From Hypsibius dujardini (Eukaryota > Tardigrada > Eutardigrada > Parachela > Hypsibiidae), in assembly GCA_001579985.1 (NCBI GenBank), contig LRSR01012541.1:1-41602 (forward strand): a DNA stretch of 41,602 nt, written 5' to 3'. A program made the translations under genes and the position numbers. This document shows, piece after piece, positions 22,200 to 32,264 of the stretch (its first letter is position 1; every line of letters begins with the position of its first letter). Below the pieces are notes generated by a model that was not told where the DNA came from, did not search any database, and saw only the letters and a program-made list of their open reading frames with translations.

Positions 22200-22418
22200 T
22201 GTAGCGAGCCTAAACGGAAAGAATATTATTACTGGTTGTACTGACCACACATCCACTACACCAACATATTATATAGTACAGAAGATAAGAGACAAGAGAG
22301 AAACAAGGTGGCCCAAGGTTAATGGAAAAACAAAGAAAGTAGCTAATGGAAAACGACGATTAAGACATAATGGACTACTAATGATAATAGTTACTCAATC
22401 ATATAGCTAGGCGCGACA
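22200..22418 (-). repeat. LTR, 5' copy
   Basis: 219 bp, TGTAGCGAGCC..GGCGCGACA on the plus strand. On the element's own strand it holds ACTATATAATA (about 22267-22277), a plausible TATA box. The presumed primer-binding site starts within 3 bases inside it (about 22197 downward). Confidence 0.9.
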
Positions 22419-22623
22419 ATTCGTTGACTGCCAATCGTTGTCGTCTTCATCCATCTGAAAATGAAGTACTTCAAGTTGGAAACTGAATCAGGGGGCCTAA
22501 AAAGACTGGACGAGATGCGAGTGATACTAGTCACAATAACTTACAACCGGCCTAGCTCGTTTCTTTCGATTTTGAGTTCTGCTTTTATTAGGGCTTTGAA
22601 AAATACAATATCAAGCTTTAAAA
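22419..22623 (-). pseudogene. repeat-family copy 2, upstream part
   Basis: Continues the copy split by the LTR element: ATTCGTTGACTGCCAATCG.. followed by the CATCCATCTGAAAATGAAGTACTTCAAG block that also occurs at about 37556-37585 and 14125-14155. It ends at the single undetermined base (22624), beyond which family homology is lost. Confidence 0.7.
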
Positions 22624-22624
22624 N
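22624..22624. other. undetermined base (N)
   Basis: The only N in the window. Recognisable family sequence stops exactly here and unrelated sequence begins, so this may be an assembly join. Confidence 0.95.
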
Positions 22625-22930
22625 GATCCGAACGCGGCAGTGGCAAGCATACTGGAACTTGCGACAGCTGATGGAAACGGATGCGACGACACTTGAAATG
22701 TCTCATTGCTTCCGGTCCGTAGACGAAATACTGCATTCAGTAGTAAATTTGTAGCGAACGGGATCGCATGCGTTGCCGAACCGTTGTATAAAATTGAGGC
22801 AGCATTCACCTACCAGAACAAAAACATTAGCATAGGAATCTTGAACTCTTTCTATGATAAGCCTTCCTCTTATCCTTCATCCAAAAGGACTGGAACGGAT
22901 TTCGGAATCTCTTTTGTTTGAATAGTATAA
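22625..22930. other. unidentified stretch after the N
   Basis: A plus-strand frame at 22706-22921 contains LPVRRRNTAFSSKFVANGIA, somewhat protein-like in composition, but I recognise no family and no splice context. No repeat ends were seen. Confidence 0.3.
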
Positions 22931-23057
22931 CTAGTCTCTAGTTAGTCTTCTTAGGCCCATAGAGGGAGTGCTTATGGAAAAGATATACTGTATATAACGT
23001 ATGTCTTTTCCAAAGGCCTCCTACTGTCCATCTAACTAGGAAACGAACTAGAGACTT
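22931..23057. repeat. small imperfect foldback (about 127 bp)
   Basis: CTAGTCTCTAGTTAG at the left is matched by the reverse complement of GAACTAGAGACT at the right; inner arms TATGGAAAAGATATAC and GTATGTCTTTTCCAA also pair around a TATATA centre. It may be a tiny nonautonomous element. Confidence 0.55.
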
Positions 23058-23159
23058 CGGTTTTTTCTCTACTTTTACAAGTACAAGCGTATTTTTGAGA
23101 CATCCGTGAGAATGGAAGAAAACAAAAAATGCCTCTTTGCTTGCCTGTCTATTTCCTGT

Positions 23160-23175
23160 CATCCTGTTTGTCTGT

Positions 23176-23206
<31 letters not shown>

Positions 23207-23210
23207 CTTG

Positions 23211-23280
<70 letters not shown>

Positions 23281-23325
23281 AGTCTGTCTGTCAGTCTGTC
23301 AGTTTGTGTCTATCTTTTTGTTTGT
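23160..23325. repeat. (CTGC)n-(CTGT)n compound microsatellite
   Basis: Fifteen or more CTGC/TGCC tetramers are followed by about ten CTGT tetramers and CAGTCTGT variants. In all three frames it reads as Cys/Leu/Ser/Pro repeats, which I do not regard as protein. Confidence 0.95.
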
Positions 23326-23872
23326 CTGCCATCATGTCTGTCCGTGCGGAATACACGTACTGATCCATTCAAGTCGGTAGAAGTGTTTTTGAAGATGAAA
23401 CCAGCATAATGGGGTTGTCTCAGAAGGAGGTCCGCATAGTCTTGATGTTCAAGGTAGATGCCTTCTCGTTCGATTGCCTCCGATTTTCTCCGTCAGCCGG
23501 GACACACTGAACTAGAATGCTGAGAAAAAGAAGAAAATAAAGCAAGGGAAAGAGTATTCGGTCGCCGCAAACAGTAAAAAGAAGAACGGTTTCAAACAAT
23601 TAACCAATCAACGGTCTTAGAAAAGTTGTGTTTAGCAAAACTGCTGCCGAAAGTCTAAAATTTCAAATTGTTGTAGAATTGTTTTTGGAATCGAGTAGAG
23701 AAATGAATTTGCTATATGAGGGCGTCAAAAAGTGACTTTTGGATTTTTTTTCTCTGGCTACTTGAATTGCGTTTTTCTCGAAACCTTATCCAATGGGATA
23801 ACGACCCGTTCTGTTTAGCAGCCTCTCATATGAAAAGTGCTGCCGTACCACCATTGTTTATCCTATCTTTAG
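23326..23872. other. stretch without recognised feature
   Basis: Holds no recognised gene or element end. The last part (about 23800-23872) resembles the intron preceding exon B in the other family copies, so copy 3 may begin somewhere here. Confidence 0.4.
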
Positions 23873-25085
23873 AGTCTGGAGGATGTTACACGACAGCTGA
23901 ACCAGTTGACGCAGCAGCTGCAAAATGTGGTGCGGCGGCTGGACAAGGTGGAGGAGGAGTTTCGTGCATTTTGCATCCGCGTGCTGCCGTTGTTGGATCT
24001 GTCCCTTCCTGATGCCGTGGCCGTCAAGGCCGAAATCGAGTTTGTCATTGCGTCAAGTAAGTCAGTCATACTTACGTGACTCAGATATTTAATACTTGAA
24101 ACGTACCTCTTCTTCTATTCACTGTACAGCTGTGGCGGAATTATTTTTGTAAAGGCCCTTTCTTAGACTTGACTTGTGTGTGCGCATGGGTTTGAGTGTG
24201 AGCTAATGTTGTTTAAATTTATTTAACTCTCTGTTAACACTGTCTGTTTCTGGTTGATTGGTTGATTAGTATGTACCACGTTGCCGGTACTGTAGTGTTG
24301 TTTAAATATATTTAAATTTTTATTTAAAATAGCCAGAAACGGCTTTTTCTTTTACATAAAATATGTTTTTTATTTTATTAAAACTTGAAAATCACCGCTC
24401 CGATATTTAATCTTTTATTTAAAATCATTCCCTGAGCCATTATATTATTTGTTCTCGAGAATACGCACAAAGCAATTTAAATATGTATTATCACCCCCTC
24501 TTTTCGCGTGACGGCGGGCTTGATTGCTTGATAATTCTCTGAATGGCGCTCAGAAATCCTAGATTGATTGTCTGAATAGCCTGAGAAATTATAAATACCG
24601 GCTTTAGTTCCTCATATGATTGATTTATTGTGGCAACCTTCAGCATTATCAGTTGATTGATCAATCGTTTCCTTCTAATTTCTTATTTTATTATTATTTA
24701 TTTTATATATTTTTAATTTTATTTGTATTTGGAGAGGACGGGAAGAAGTAAGAGTGACGGCCCTAGTCCCCTGGCCCCTGGCATATTCCACACTCTGTTT
24801 GTGTGGAGTATGAATCTGTGCTACTCGGTTCTTGTTCATTTTTTGTTCAGTCACAGGGATGGTTCTTTTCATTTTCTACGATTTTTCAATTTCTTCCCCT
24901 GCGAACTTCTGTTTCAGTGTATTTCTTTACTAGTGCGAAATGTGTGCGAGAACGTGGTTTTCCGTTGTTGCTTTTTTTCCGAGTACCTGCAGGGGCTCCA
25001 GTGCTTATTGCGCGTCTTGCGTCCCGTGTTTACTTTTCGGCAAGATTTTGTTTTAGTTGTTTACAAAAGTCTTACCTTGCAAGAA
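23873..25085 (+). pseudogene. repeat-family copy 3: intact exon B plus tail
   Basis: Exon B (23873-24056, 184 nt) has a TTTAG acceptor and a GTAAGT donor, and one open frame without stops: SLEDVTRQLNQLTQQLQNVV, RRLDKVEEEFRAFCIRVLPL, LDLSLPDAVAVKAEIEFVIA. The first 40 residues have Leu/Val at heptad spacing, suggesting a coiled coil; the second half is a short amphipathic region. This is the best preserved exon B in the window. The tail homologous to 12860-13180 runs at about 24735-25085, separated by AT-rich filler. Exon A and earlier exons are missing, so it is a fragment. Function unknown. Confidence 0.6.
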
Positions 25086-25097
25086 TGAACAACTTGA

Positions 25098-25188
25098 CTT
25101 CGTCTGTCTGTCTGAGTAGCTGTCTATCTGTCCGTCTAGCTGTCTGTCTAGCTGTCTGTCTGTCTTTCTAGCTGTCTGTCTGTCTAGC

Positions 25189-25225
<37 letters not shown>

Positions 25226-25226
25226 G
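25098..25226. repeat. (CTGT)n microsatellite with CTAG interruptions
   Basis: GTCTGTCTGTCTGAGTAGCTGTCTATC.. grading into a pure CTGT run. Directly abuts the end of family copy 3. Confidence 0.93.
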
Positions 25227-25411
25227 GCCTGAAATCGCTCATTTTACCGAAAACCGGTTTCAGAGACGAGGACATTCGACTCAACCAATGGAGTATCTGA
25301 GAAGGACACAGATCCTCTGTGCATAATCTGTATTCTGGACAAATGTCCTTGCGTAGATAAGAATATGTTTTTACATATGTTTCTATGTATCTATGTAAGT
25401 TTATGTATGTA

Positions 25412-26467
25412 CAGTCGGGGAAAAAAAGGTCGACGATAGGAGGGGTTTGTGACGTCATGCGCAGATTAATGTGTTGGTGCGCCAACCAAGTCAAACCTAC
25501 TTGTTCTGCTGCTGCCTACCACAGTTTTTGTCGTGTGTGACTCAACATGACAGAATTCACAGAGAAGATAGTCCATCAGACTTGAATGCGCAATGCGCGC
25601 AAAGGACATTAACACAGCGTCCACACCAGAACCTTTCGTTGATTGTCCGATTTTTTAACAATTTAAAGTTTGGTAAAAGCACAGTATATATACAGCAAAA
25701 TTTTGAAATTTGGCAATAGCCAATCGATAGAGGACGTCAAGAGCAATCGATTAAACAACATTTAGGTGAGGAAAGTCAAAACTGAGGGAGATATGGCAGT
25801 TCCAAATCGGGGTACAATCAACCAATCAGCCATCATAATCCCATGCGCAATGCACGAGGTGCAATGCACAAACCTGGCCAACGGCTCTGTTATTCATTAA
25901 TAAAGATATAGTAATAATACACACATATTATATATATATATATAATAGTTAATACATGGTCTTAAACCCATGAGTAGTTTTCGTCATAAGTTAAGTTTCC
26001 CATTTAAAAAGTCAGACACACAATTTGAGCTGCACCCCGTGCATTGCGCATGGGATTGTAACGGCTGATTGATTGATTGTACCACAACTTGGAACTGCCA
26101 AATCTCCCTCAGTTTTGACTTTCCTCACCTAACTTTTTTTTGATCGATTCCTCTCAATGTTTTCTATCGATTGGCTGTCAAAATTCGAAATTCGAAATTT
26201 CACTGTATGTGTACTGTGCTATAACCCGTAAGGGCCTCGCGCCATGATAATTGAATTAAACGCTTTTAATCAAACAATTGAGACAAGCGCTCCGTGTTGT
26301 TCGTACACTGTCGTCTGTGTGAATCCTTTCATGTTGAGTCACACACAACAAAAACTGTGGTAGATAGCAGCAGAACAAGTAGGTTTGTCTTGGTTGGCGC
26401 ACCAACACATTAATCTGCGCATGACGTCACAAGCCCCTCCTATCGTCGACCTTTTTTTCCCCGACTG
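25412..26467. mobile_element. TA-flanked nonautonomous element with very long inverted repeats (1056 bp)
   Basis: Starts CAGTCGGGGAAAAAAAGGTC and ends with its reverse complement, flanked by TA on both sides (25410-25411, 26468-26469), as for Tc1/mariner-type insertions. The outer ~145 bp of the two arms are about 93% identical by eye. Similarity returns further in (AGGTGAGGAAAGTCAAAACT, and CCCATGCGCAATGCACG near the centre), so each arm reaches roughly 450 bp. No transposase frame is present. The near-palindromic structure suggests a MITE-like foldback. Confidence 0.85.
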
Positions 26468-26469
26468 TA

Positions 26470-27021
26470 TATGTACATTTTTTTATATTTAGAGGCATAA
26501 TTATTGATACTCGTAATAAGTCGGTGTAATAAATAAGTAAAAGTTGGCTTTTATTCGGTCGGCCTGAGGTTTTTGCTACGTGTGTATAACAGTGCCCACT
26601 ATAGACCGCCCTTGGCGAATGCTACAAGTGACACCCCGACGTGTCTGCGATCACGACCATCAACTCCGGGCTACGCACTTGGGGACTCGACTTGATCAGA
26701 GACCACAACCGAATTGTATTGATTATGAGACCTCGATCGTCGGAGGCCTTTTCCAGATCCCCTCCGGCCTCCATCCTGAGTCCTTCGTCTGCGAGATTTA
26801 CCGTACAGTAATATATGTAAGAGGATTTGTGCGCCCTTTCACCGCGCGTGACATTTCTCACATGCAGACATCAATGGCTGACGGAGCAGAGGAAATTCCC
26901 TCCCGTGTGAGAGTCGAGGTACCCGGCTATCACACCTGCCCCCTCGTTCCCCTATTCCCTCGGTCCGTATGGCATACACACACACGTGTGAACCTGACTG
27001 GAAAACGCGCCCTCTCACAAT
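26470..27021. other. unidentified stretch upstream of the A2M-like relic
   Basis: A 161-codon plus-strand frame (26580-27065) crosses this interval but runs into an inverted repeat and has no recognisable motif. The sequence is less AT-rich than its surroundings and could hold decayed upstream exons of the A2M-like gene; nothing confirms that. Confidence 0.3.
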
Positions 27022-27204
27022 GTACCGGTACTGTACTGTCGCGACCAATTGGTGCTGCTTTTTAGACCCACCCGTATATTATGACTGCAGTGAAGCAGTG
27101 AAGCACTGAAGCACTATTATGACAGCACACACTGTGCTTCACTGCAGTCATAATATACGGTGGATCTAAAACGCAGCACCAAATGATCGCGGCAGTACCG
27201 GTAC
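27022..27204. repeat. inverted repeat with about 75-bp arms
   Basis: GTACCGGTACTG..GGTGCTGCTTTTTAGA..CGTATATTATGACTGCAGTGAAG (27022-27097) is mirrored at 27135-27204. Around a 37-nt loop the arms match at most positions with a few indels. No coding content. Confidence 0.8.
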
Positions 27205-27337
27205 TTACTACTCCCGGTATACCTCATATACGCACGTACTGTAGAGACAGAGAGACAGAGAGAGGCCTTTTCGCCCATATCTGTGGTGTATTTTTCTCCA
27301 ATATAGATACATACCGAATCCGTGGGGTCAGATCCAG

Positions 27338-28243
27338 GCCATTGCAAGGGGGAGCGGTTATGCCCTCCTGCAAATGTGGAGTACACGGTGGACCATTGGC
27401 GCTACATCGTCCCTCCTCCCATGAAGGCGTTCGACGTCTACATGGATGTCATCTACAGCGGAAAGAACAACTCCATCCTTGTACTTAAACCTTGTGGGCG
27501 GTATGTTTTCATTTCCCGTTCTTTAGCAGAGACTCCATACTAAGAAATGTCAGGAAGCATTATTCACAGACATGCCTTTTTATTGATTCCGTATGTCAAT
27601 AGTTAAAGTTGACACAATTTCTCAGATTTGACAAAAATTCGTTTATGTAAAAGGTTTTTGGGACTCGAGCGGACAAAAGCTTTCTCTGGGGATCAAAACG
27701 GCAAACCGGAACTAGACTTGATGTCAAATGGAAATGTCAAAATAGGGATTTTGAAGATGGGGTGATTGAAGGTTATATTAAAAATATTTTTAGACCGATA
27801 ATTATTTTTTTTTAGTATTTTTATACTGAAAGTTATGATGTTAACATTTATGATCTGCCAAGTTTTAGAGTTCATAATTTGTTTCTTGTTCAGTAGCTAA
27901 GAAAAGCTGGTGCGGCAGTATTATAGGGAAGTTCGACTAATACTTTTACGATTCAACCTCCCTGTAAGTGAACCCTCTTCGATAAAAGCCTACAAAGTGG
28001 AATGACCATGATCGAAATGGACATTCCGTCCGGCTACATGGTTCATCAGGTAAGATGGATGACAGGATATGGGTCATTAAAGTTTTTCATCCTCCTTGGT
28101 CCTATGTTATTTTTCTTCACCTAAATTACCTTGACTGTCCCTCGATTTAGCCTGACCTAAAGAGTACTGCGTTCAGCAAACTAACCACCTCCTACGCTAC
28201 GCGGAATTCTATGACGGAAAAGTGGTCTTTCTTCTTGGACTAC
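27338..28243 (+). pseudogene. alpha-2-macroglobulin/TEP-type C-terminal region, frameshifted
   Basis: Three exon-like blocks in phase: 27338-27500, 27989-28049 and 28151-28243. Block 1 begins AIARGSGYALLQ, like the conserved 'GSG.ALLQ' strand before the receptor-binding domain, then after a frame change reads NVEYTVDHWRYIVPPP and ends in PCGR. Block 2 reads LQSGMTMIEMDIPSGYMV, matching the hallmark 'SGM..+.+.LPSG+' of A2M receptor-binding domains. Block 3 fits in a shifted frame (NHLLRYAEFYDGKVVFLLGL). Intact members are large secreted thioester or protease-trapping proteins. The thioester region and all upstream domains are absent. Two independent frame breaks make this a pseudogene, or, less likely, a sequencing artefact. 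Confidence 0.6.
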
Positions 28244-30125
28244 GTATGTGGAAAACTCCAATAGCAAGAGAGACAGCGACAACGTGATCAACCAATTAGC
28301 GTTTTAAGTCAACTAAAAATTAGTTACCTTAATTAATTAGTTACGTTCCGGAGGAATAAAGTGGAATTATTGAGCGCTTCTGGTCACTCGCAACTACTTT
28401 CGCCTCTCTGACATTTCTCTGTCGTTCGATTGTTTATCGTTTGACATCTCTACCTGCCCATTCGTTCTTATGGCCGATAAGCTAACAGTTAATCCGGTTC
28501 CATGTTGGTGAACCTGGATCTTCGACAATTACTCCGTTTACAGGTCAACTAGTCCGGGCGATCGATTGTTTTCCGGAAAGGCCGGCCATGTTCGCACCAA
28601 AGACATGCCGGTTTTTCCGTTATAAAACGGTCATTGTTTTAAGGCAGCAAACCAAGAAACCAGAGCTCAGCCAGGAAAGAGGACGGGCAATCGGGAACGC
28701 AAGCGATCAAAATGTGAACTGACACGTCAATCCAATACCTGGTAGATTGGTCAACGAAGTAAATTTAAAATCTGGCCGGAAATTCGTTGACCCGTACAGA
28801 CATTGAATATGATCCTCAGTTGCAAACAATTTATTCGAAAGGCTAACAGTGAGTCGCCCGATGTTTACAGGCGTTCTGACTGATAGACCGTCAGTCTGAA
28901 AACTGATAGGCTCGCCAGAACAATAGCGATACTTCCGATTAATTGAACTAGGTCGCTGTTCGGTGCCCCGACCTTTCGTACCCAGAAAACTCGTATACAT
29001 CTCGCAGTTCTGGATTTGTATCGGGTCTGTCTGTCTGTCTGTCGGTCTGTCTGTCTGTCTGTCTGTCTAATAGGTATACAGTACAGGGCGAAATGGCAGG
29101 CACAACGTGCCTGTGCAGGGTCAAATATAGAGCATTTGGGGGAGCGACGGACAACAGACTGATGTTGAAATCGCCTCCCACCAGTTGGATTTTAGTCGAA
29201 CCAAACGAACAGCGAACCGACGGGCGGCTTGTGAGAGAATGAACTGTACACCGACGTACATACGAACTGTGGACGTAGATGGTAGATAGACGATGGATGG
29301 ATGCATAGCGGACACTAAACCAACAGGCGCAGAAATGGCTTCCGGTTAGATAAAAAGGGTAAACGATTGCACTGACTGCTGACGAATGGACAGAGGTCAA
29401 ACATACGGAAAAAGAGGTTAAAGAATAGAGGTATAAGAATAGTCGCCTCTTTGGTCCAGGCCGCTCGCCAGATTTGATTTTGGACAGCTTCAGAAACCTT
29501 TTTTAAGCGCTATATAGCTTAAAAAAGCATTTCATGAGCGAAGCGTGCAATAAAACAGACAGATAAAGAATTGTTTGCATCCGTCAGAGATGAGCCAGCA
29601 ACTTATGTGACCGACAATCAACCTCCGTGCCTGATTACTTATTACACACTCAGTTAGGCTCGTGAACTAGTCTTATCGGTCGTTTATTGCGGAGCAACCT
29701 TGTGCGGCGACATTTATGGCAGGGATACTGCGTAAGCGCACCCCCAAAACCACGTGCTTACACTACGTTAAGCTTATGAGTTGGTGCGGAAGGATAGGTG
29801 TGGACAAACGCAGTAACCCTGTCATAGCTGCACAGCCATTCTACACACCGATGAACTGTCCACTCTATCCAGCCCGGATAGCCGTCTGGTCTTCGGAATG
29901 GTGGTTAACCGTCCGCACTGATCAAATCTCTTGTCGGGTCCGACCAGACGCAGAATGGCCGTCATGTACATTAGATTACCCGTAACATCTTTCTCAAACA
30001 AACCCATTTTGGGAATGTAATCCCAAAAACTGTTTGCGAAACGGTTATATTCATGTTTAATATTTAAGCTAAGTGTGATGTTAGGAGCTGTCAAAATGTT
30101 CATCAATAAGTTAATCCATACATAT
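28244..30125. other. gene-free interval
   Basis: No gene recognised. Contains one microsatellite (29020-29069). A 150-codon minus-strand frame (29400-28948) partly reads through that microsatellite and looks random. Confidence 0.45.
29020..29069. repeat. (CTGT)n microsatellite
   Basis: GTCTGTCTGTCTGTCTGTCG followed by five more CTGT units. Confidence 0.93.
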
Positions 30126-30512
30126 TATAGACCTTGCGTGACACATATAATTTAAACGTGACCCTGACCGAGGCAGCAAAGGAACGTGAATTTTCGCTCC
30201 TGCGTCGGGCGGCTGAATTGTATCTTGCGCGAGAAAACCCAAACGTGCCACGCATGAGACAAGTCATGATGTAAATTATGCTAGACTCGTCTCATTGTGA
30301 TTTATTCGAATAGCTGATAACGGGTCATTTCTCTGACTTATACACTGCGTTTGGAAAGAAACGTAAAAACGAGCGGCGACGCAGTCTTTCGGGCGCGGGC
30401 TCGTATCTATGTAATCCCGAGACTCGAGAAAAGGAGCATTTATAATTTGTACGTTTTTTTGCTGCCACGGTCAGGGTTACGTTTAATATTTCTATATCAC
30501 GCAAGGTCTATA
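30126..30512. mobile_element. foldback element with about 63-bp terminal inverted repeats (387 bp)
   Basis: The left end TATAGACCTTGCGTGA..AACGTGACCCTGACCG..GGCAGCAAA is matched by the reverse complement of the right end (..TTTGCTGCCACGGTCAGGG..TCACGCAAGGTCTATA) at about 80% identity. The interior has no coding capacity. The target duplication is unclear because the flanks are TAT/TTA-like on both sides. Confidence 0.7.
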
Positions 30513-32226
30513 TTATTATTCCCTAATAATATTCTGAGACAGATGTCCTCCCGTTATACGCGGCGTTCATTGGGAGAGGTAAATTTTTACTGGTGGAGGT
30601 ACAAAATTTGCTCCGCGCGAGTAAAAAAACTATGCCCGGTGTAAAGAGAGGTAAAAAAATGTCTTGGAAATGTCCCACAGGACAAAAAAACTCTTGCGAC
30701 TAATGACGAATTTATTTTTTCGAATTATTTCCTTTTCTTGACAGTTTTTCGTTTCTTTTGATTTTTATCGCGCCTAACAATACATTTTCATCATGATTTA
30801 TATTATTTTGGATCACGTTTATTTCTTCATTTTTTATCACGTGCCAAATAACGAGCACCCGAAGACGGGCATTTGTTGGCATATAGAGAATTGACGTCCT
30901 TTTAGTTTTCTTCGATTTCGATCTTCCAGTTTTATTGAAACATAGATTCTTAATACTTTTTGGATGCGGAATTCGAAATGGAGTTGATTATGTGCAGGCT
31001 CAAGGGATGTTACGTGTTTTTCGTGCTGTTTTCTTTGCATTTTGCCCGATCGTTGGAGCTGCATGATTTTCAGGTGGACGTCTTCGATTGATCTGTTGAT
31101 TGGTTCTGCGGGGTTTTGTTTGCGCCTGCGTTTGCTCGGACTTCTGCTGTTTTAGGGATTAGGGTGTATTTAAAATTAAAGGGTTAATCAGAAAACCATA
31201 TAGGGTTTAACAAAAATTAACATGATTCAAAACTAAGTTAGGACAACGGCAGAATTCTCGGTTGAACGTATCAGGCAAATCTTTGGAGAGCTAATCAATC
31301 AATCGATCGGGTAGAGGTATCTGCAAGTTTGGCAGTTCCAGGGTTGGTCAAATTTCGCATTGCCGTCTGCCTGGCTCCATGGGCTTCGCGTTGTTTTTTA
31401 CTGTTGTGTTTGATTTTACTCGTACTGTGGTATGCAAAAATTCGGAGATATGTGTGGCTTTTTATACCGCTTAAATTTACCATAGAAGTATAGTTATGCC
31501 CTTCCGGATGTCTTTGTCATGGAGGGTAAAAAACGAAATCTAAAAGGTTCATTTGGCGGCATATATTTATACTTCCAGTTACACTTCCAATTGCACCTCT
31601 CGCTATACCTCCGGAGTATATTTTATCATTGGGGATTTTCAAGGCGGTCTGAATCACCAGACTGCACCACCGGCTTATCTGGTTCTCAGTACAGCGTTTT
31701 AAAGTTGTGTGGTAACTTCGTAACTCCAATTCCATACCATCGTCATGATCCTCGTGGCTGATGCTCAACCATGTCAATGATAGCTATACATACTTGTACG
31801 CAAACACTTATACGATAACTCTATAACTCCAACTCCAAGGTTGAGTGCAGTGCTCCCTGACGAAGTATACCTACTCGTATCATAACTACAACTCTTAATT
31901 ACAATACGGTAATGTTTAGGTTACCCTTACATACACTGTAACTACCTAACTACAATTCCATATTCATATTAGATCGTATTTTACAAGCCTTGTGTCAAAA
32001 CTCGCCAGTAATGTCTTATCGAGGAGGAGGTGAGTTTTCCATGGGATGAAAATTTTCTTGTGTGAAAGCTGCCGTGACACGGATCAGGCCTTTTGCTGTC
32101 AAACGCTGATCCGATTGATAATGCTGCTCTCGTATATACTTCCCTCTTTTCGTAACCTGAAAAGCCAATTTGATGAGCACGACGACGGCTGAACAACTTT
32201 TTCGCATTGATTCTATATTCATGTAT
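30513..32226. other. gene-free interval upstream of CHMP4
   Basis: No recognised exon, element end or RNA gene. The last few hundred bases must include the CHMP4 promoter or a 5' non-coding exon, but no TATA box or other element stands out. Confidence 0.45.
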
Positions 32227-32264
32227 TTTTTCCTTGTGTAGATCGAAGGCGAAAAAGGTGGAGG
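32227..32264 (+). promoter_or_regulatory. acceptor-like site before the CHMP4 start
   Basis: TTTTTTCCTTGTGTAG ends at 32241, 23 nt before the CHMP4 ATG (32265). It looks like a 3' splice site of a 5'-UTR intron or a spliced-leader acceptor. A similar arrangement precedes PDCD4. Confidence 0.45.

Larger units (their letters stand above)
18158..22418 (-). mobile_element. LTR retroelement with env-like ORFs and no visible gag/pol
   Basis: Direct terminal repeats 18158-18384 and 22200-22418 (about 90% identical by eye, TGT..ACA ends) enclose 3.8 kb. The 4-bp target duplication ATTC lies at 18154-18157 and 22419-22422. The uninterrupted site is visible in the family copy at about 37511-37525 (CTACCATTCGTTGAC). 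Orientation is minus: AAGAGAGAGGAAA, read on the minus strand just inside the left LTR, is a polypurine tract, and TTTGGAGGTCGTATC just inside the right LTR looks like a primer-binding site starting TGG. The minus-strand frames are env-like; no Gag zinc knuckle, protease, reverse transcriptase or integrase was seen. LTR divergence and broken frames point to an old, inactive insertion. Confidence 0.85.

Noticed and set aside
18158-22418. Segmental duplication instead of an LTR element
   Set aside because: Polypurine tract, primer-site-like sequence, TG..CA ends, ATTC duplication and an empty paralogous site together fit LTR retrotransposition far better.
23106-23409. Three overlapping Cys/Leu-rich open frames
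   Set aside because: They are translations of the (CTGC)n-(CTGT)n microsatellite. The same applies to frames at 8218-8493, 25168-25494 and 33916-34158.
26580-27065. 161-codon plus-strand frame as a gene
   Set aside because: No motif, no splice context, and its 3' end runs into the arm of an inverted repeat.
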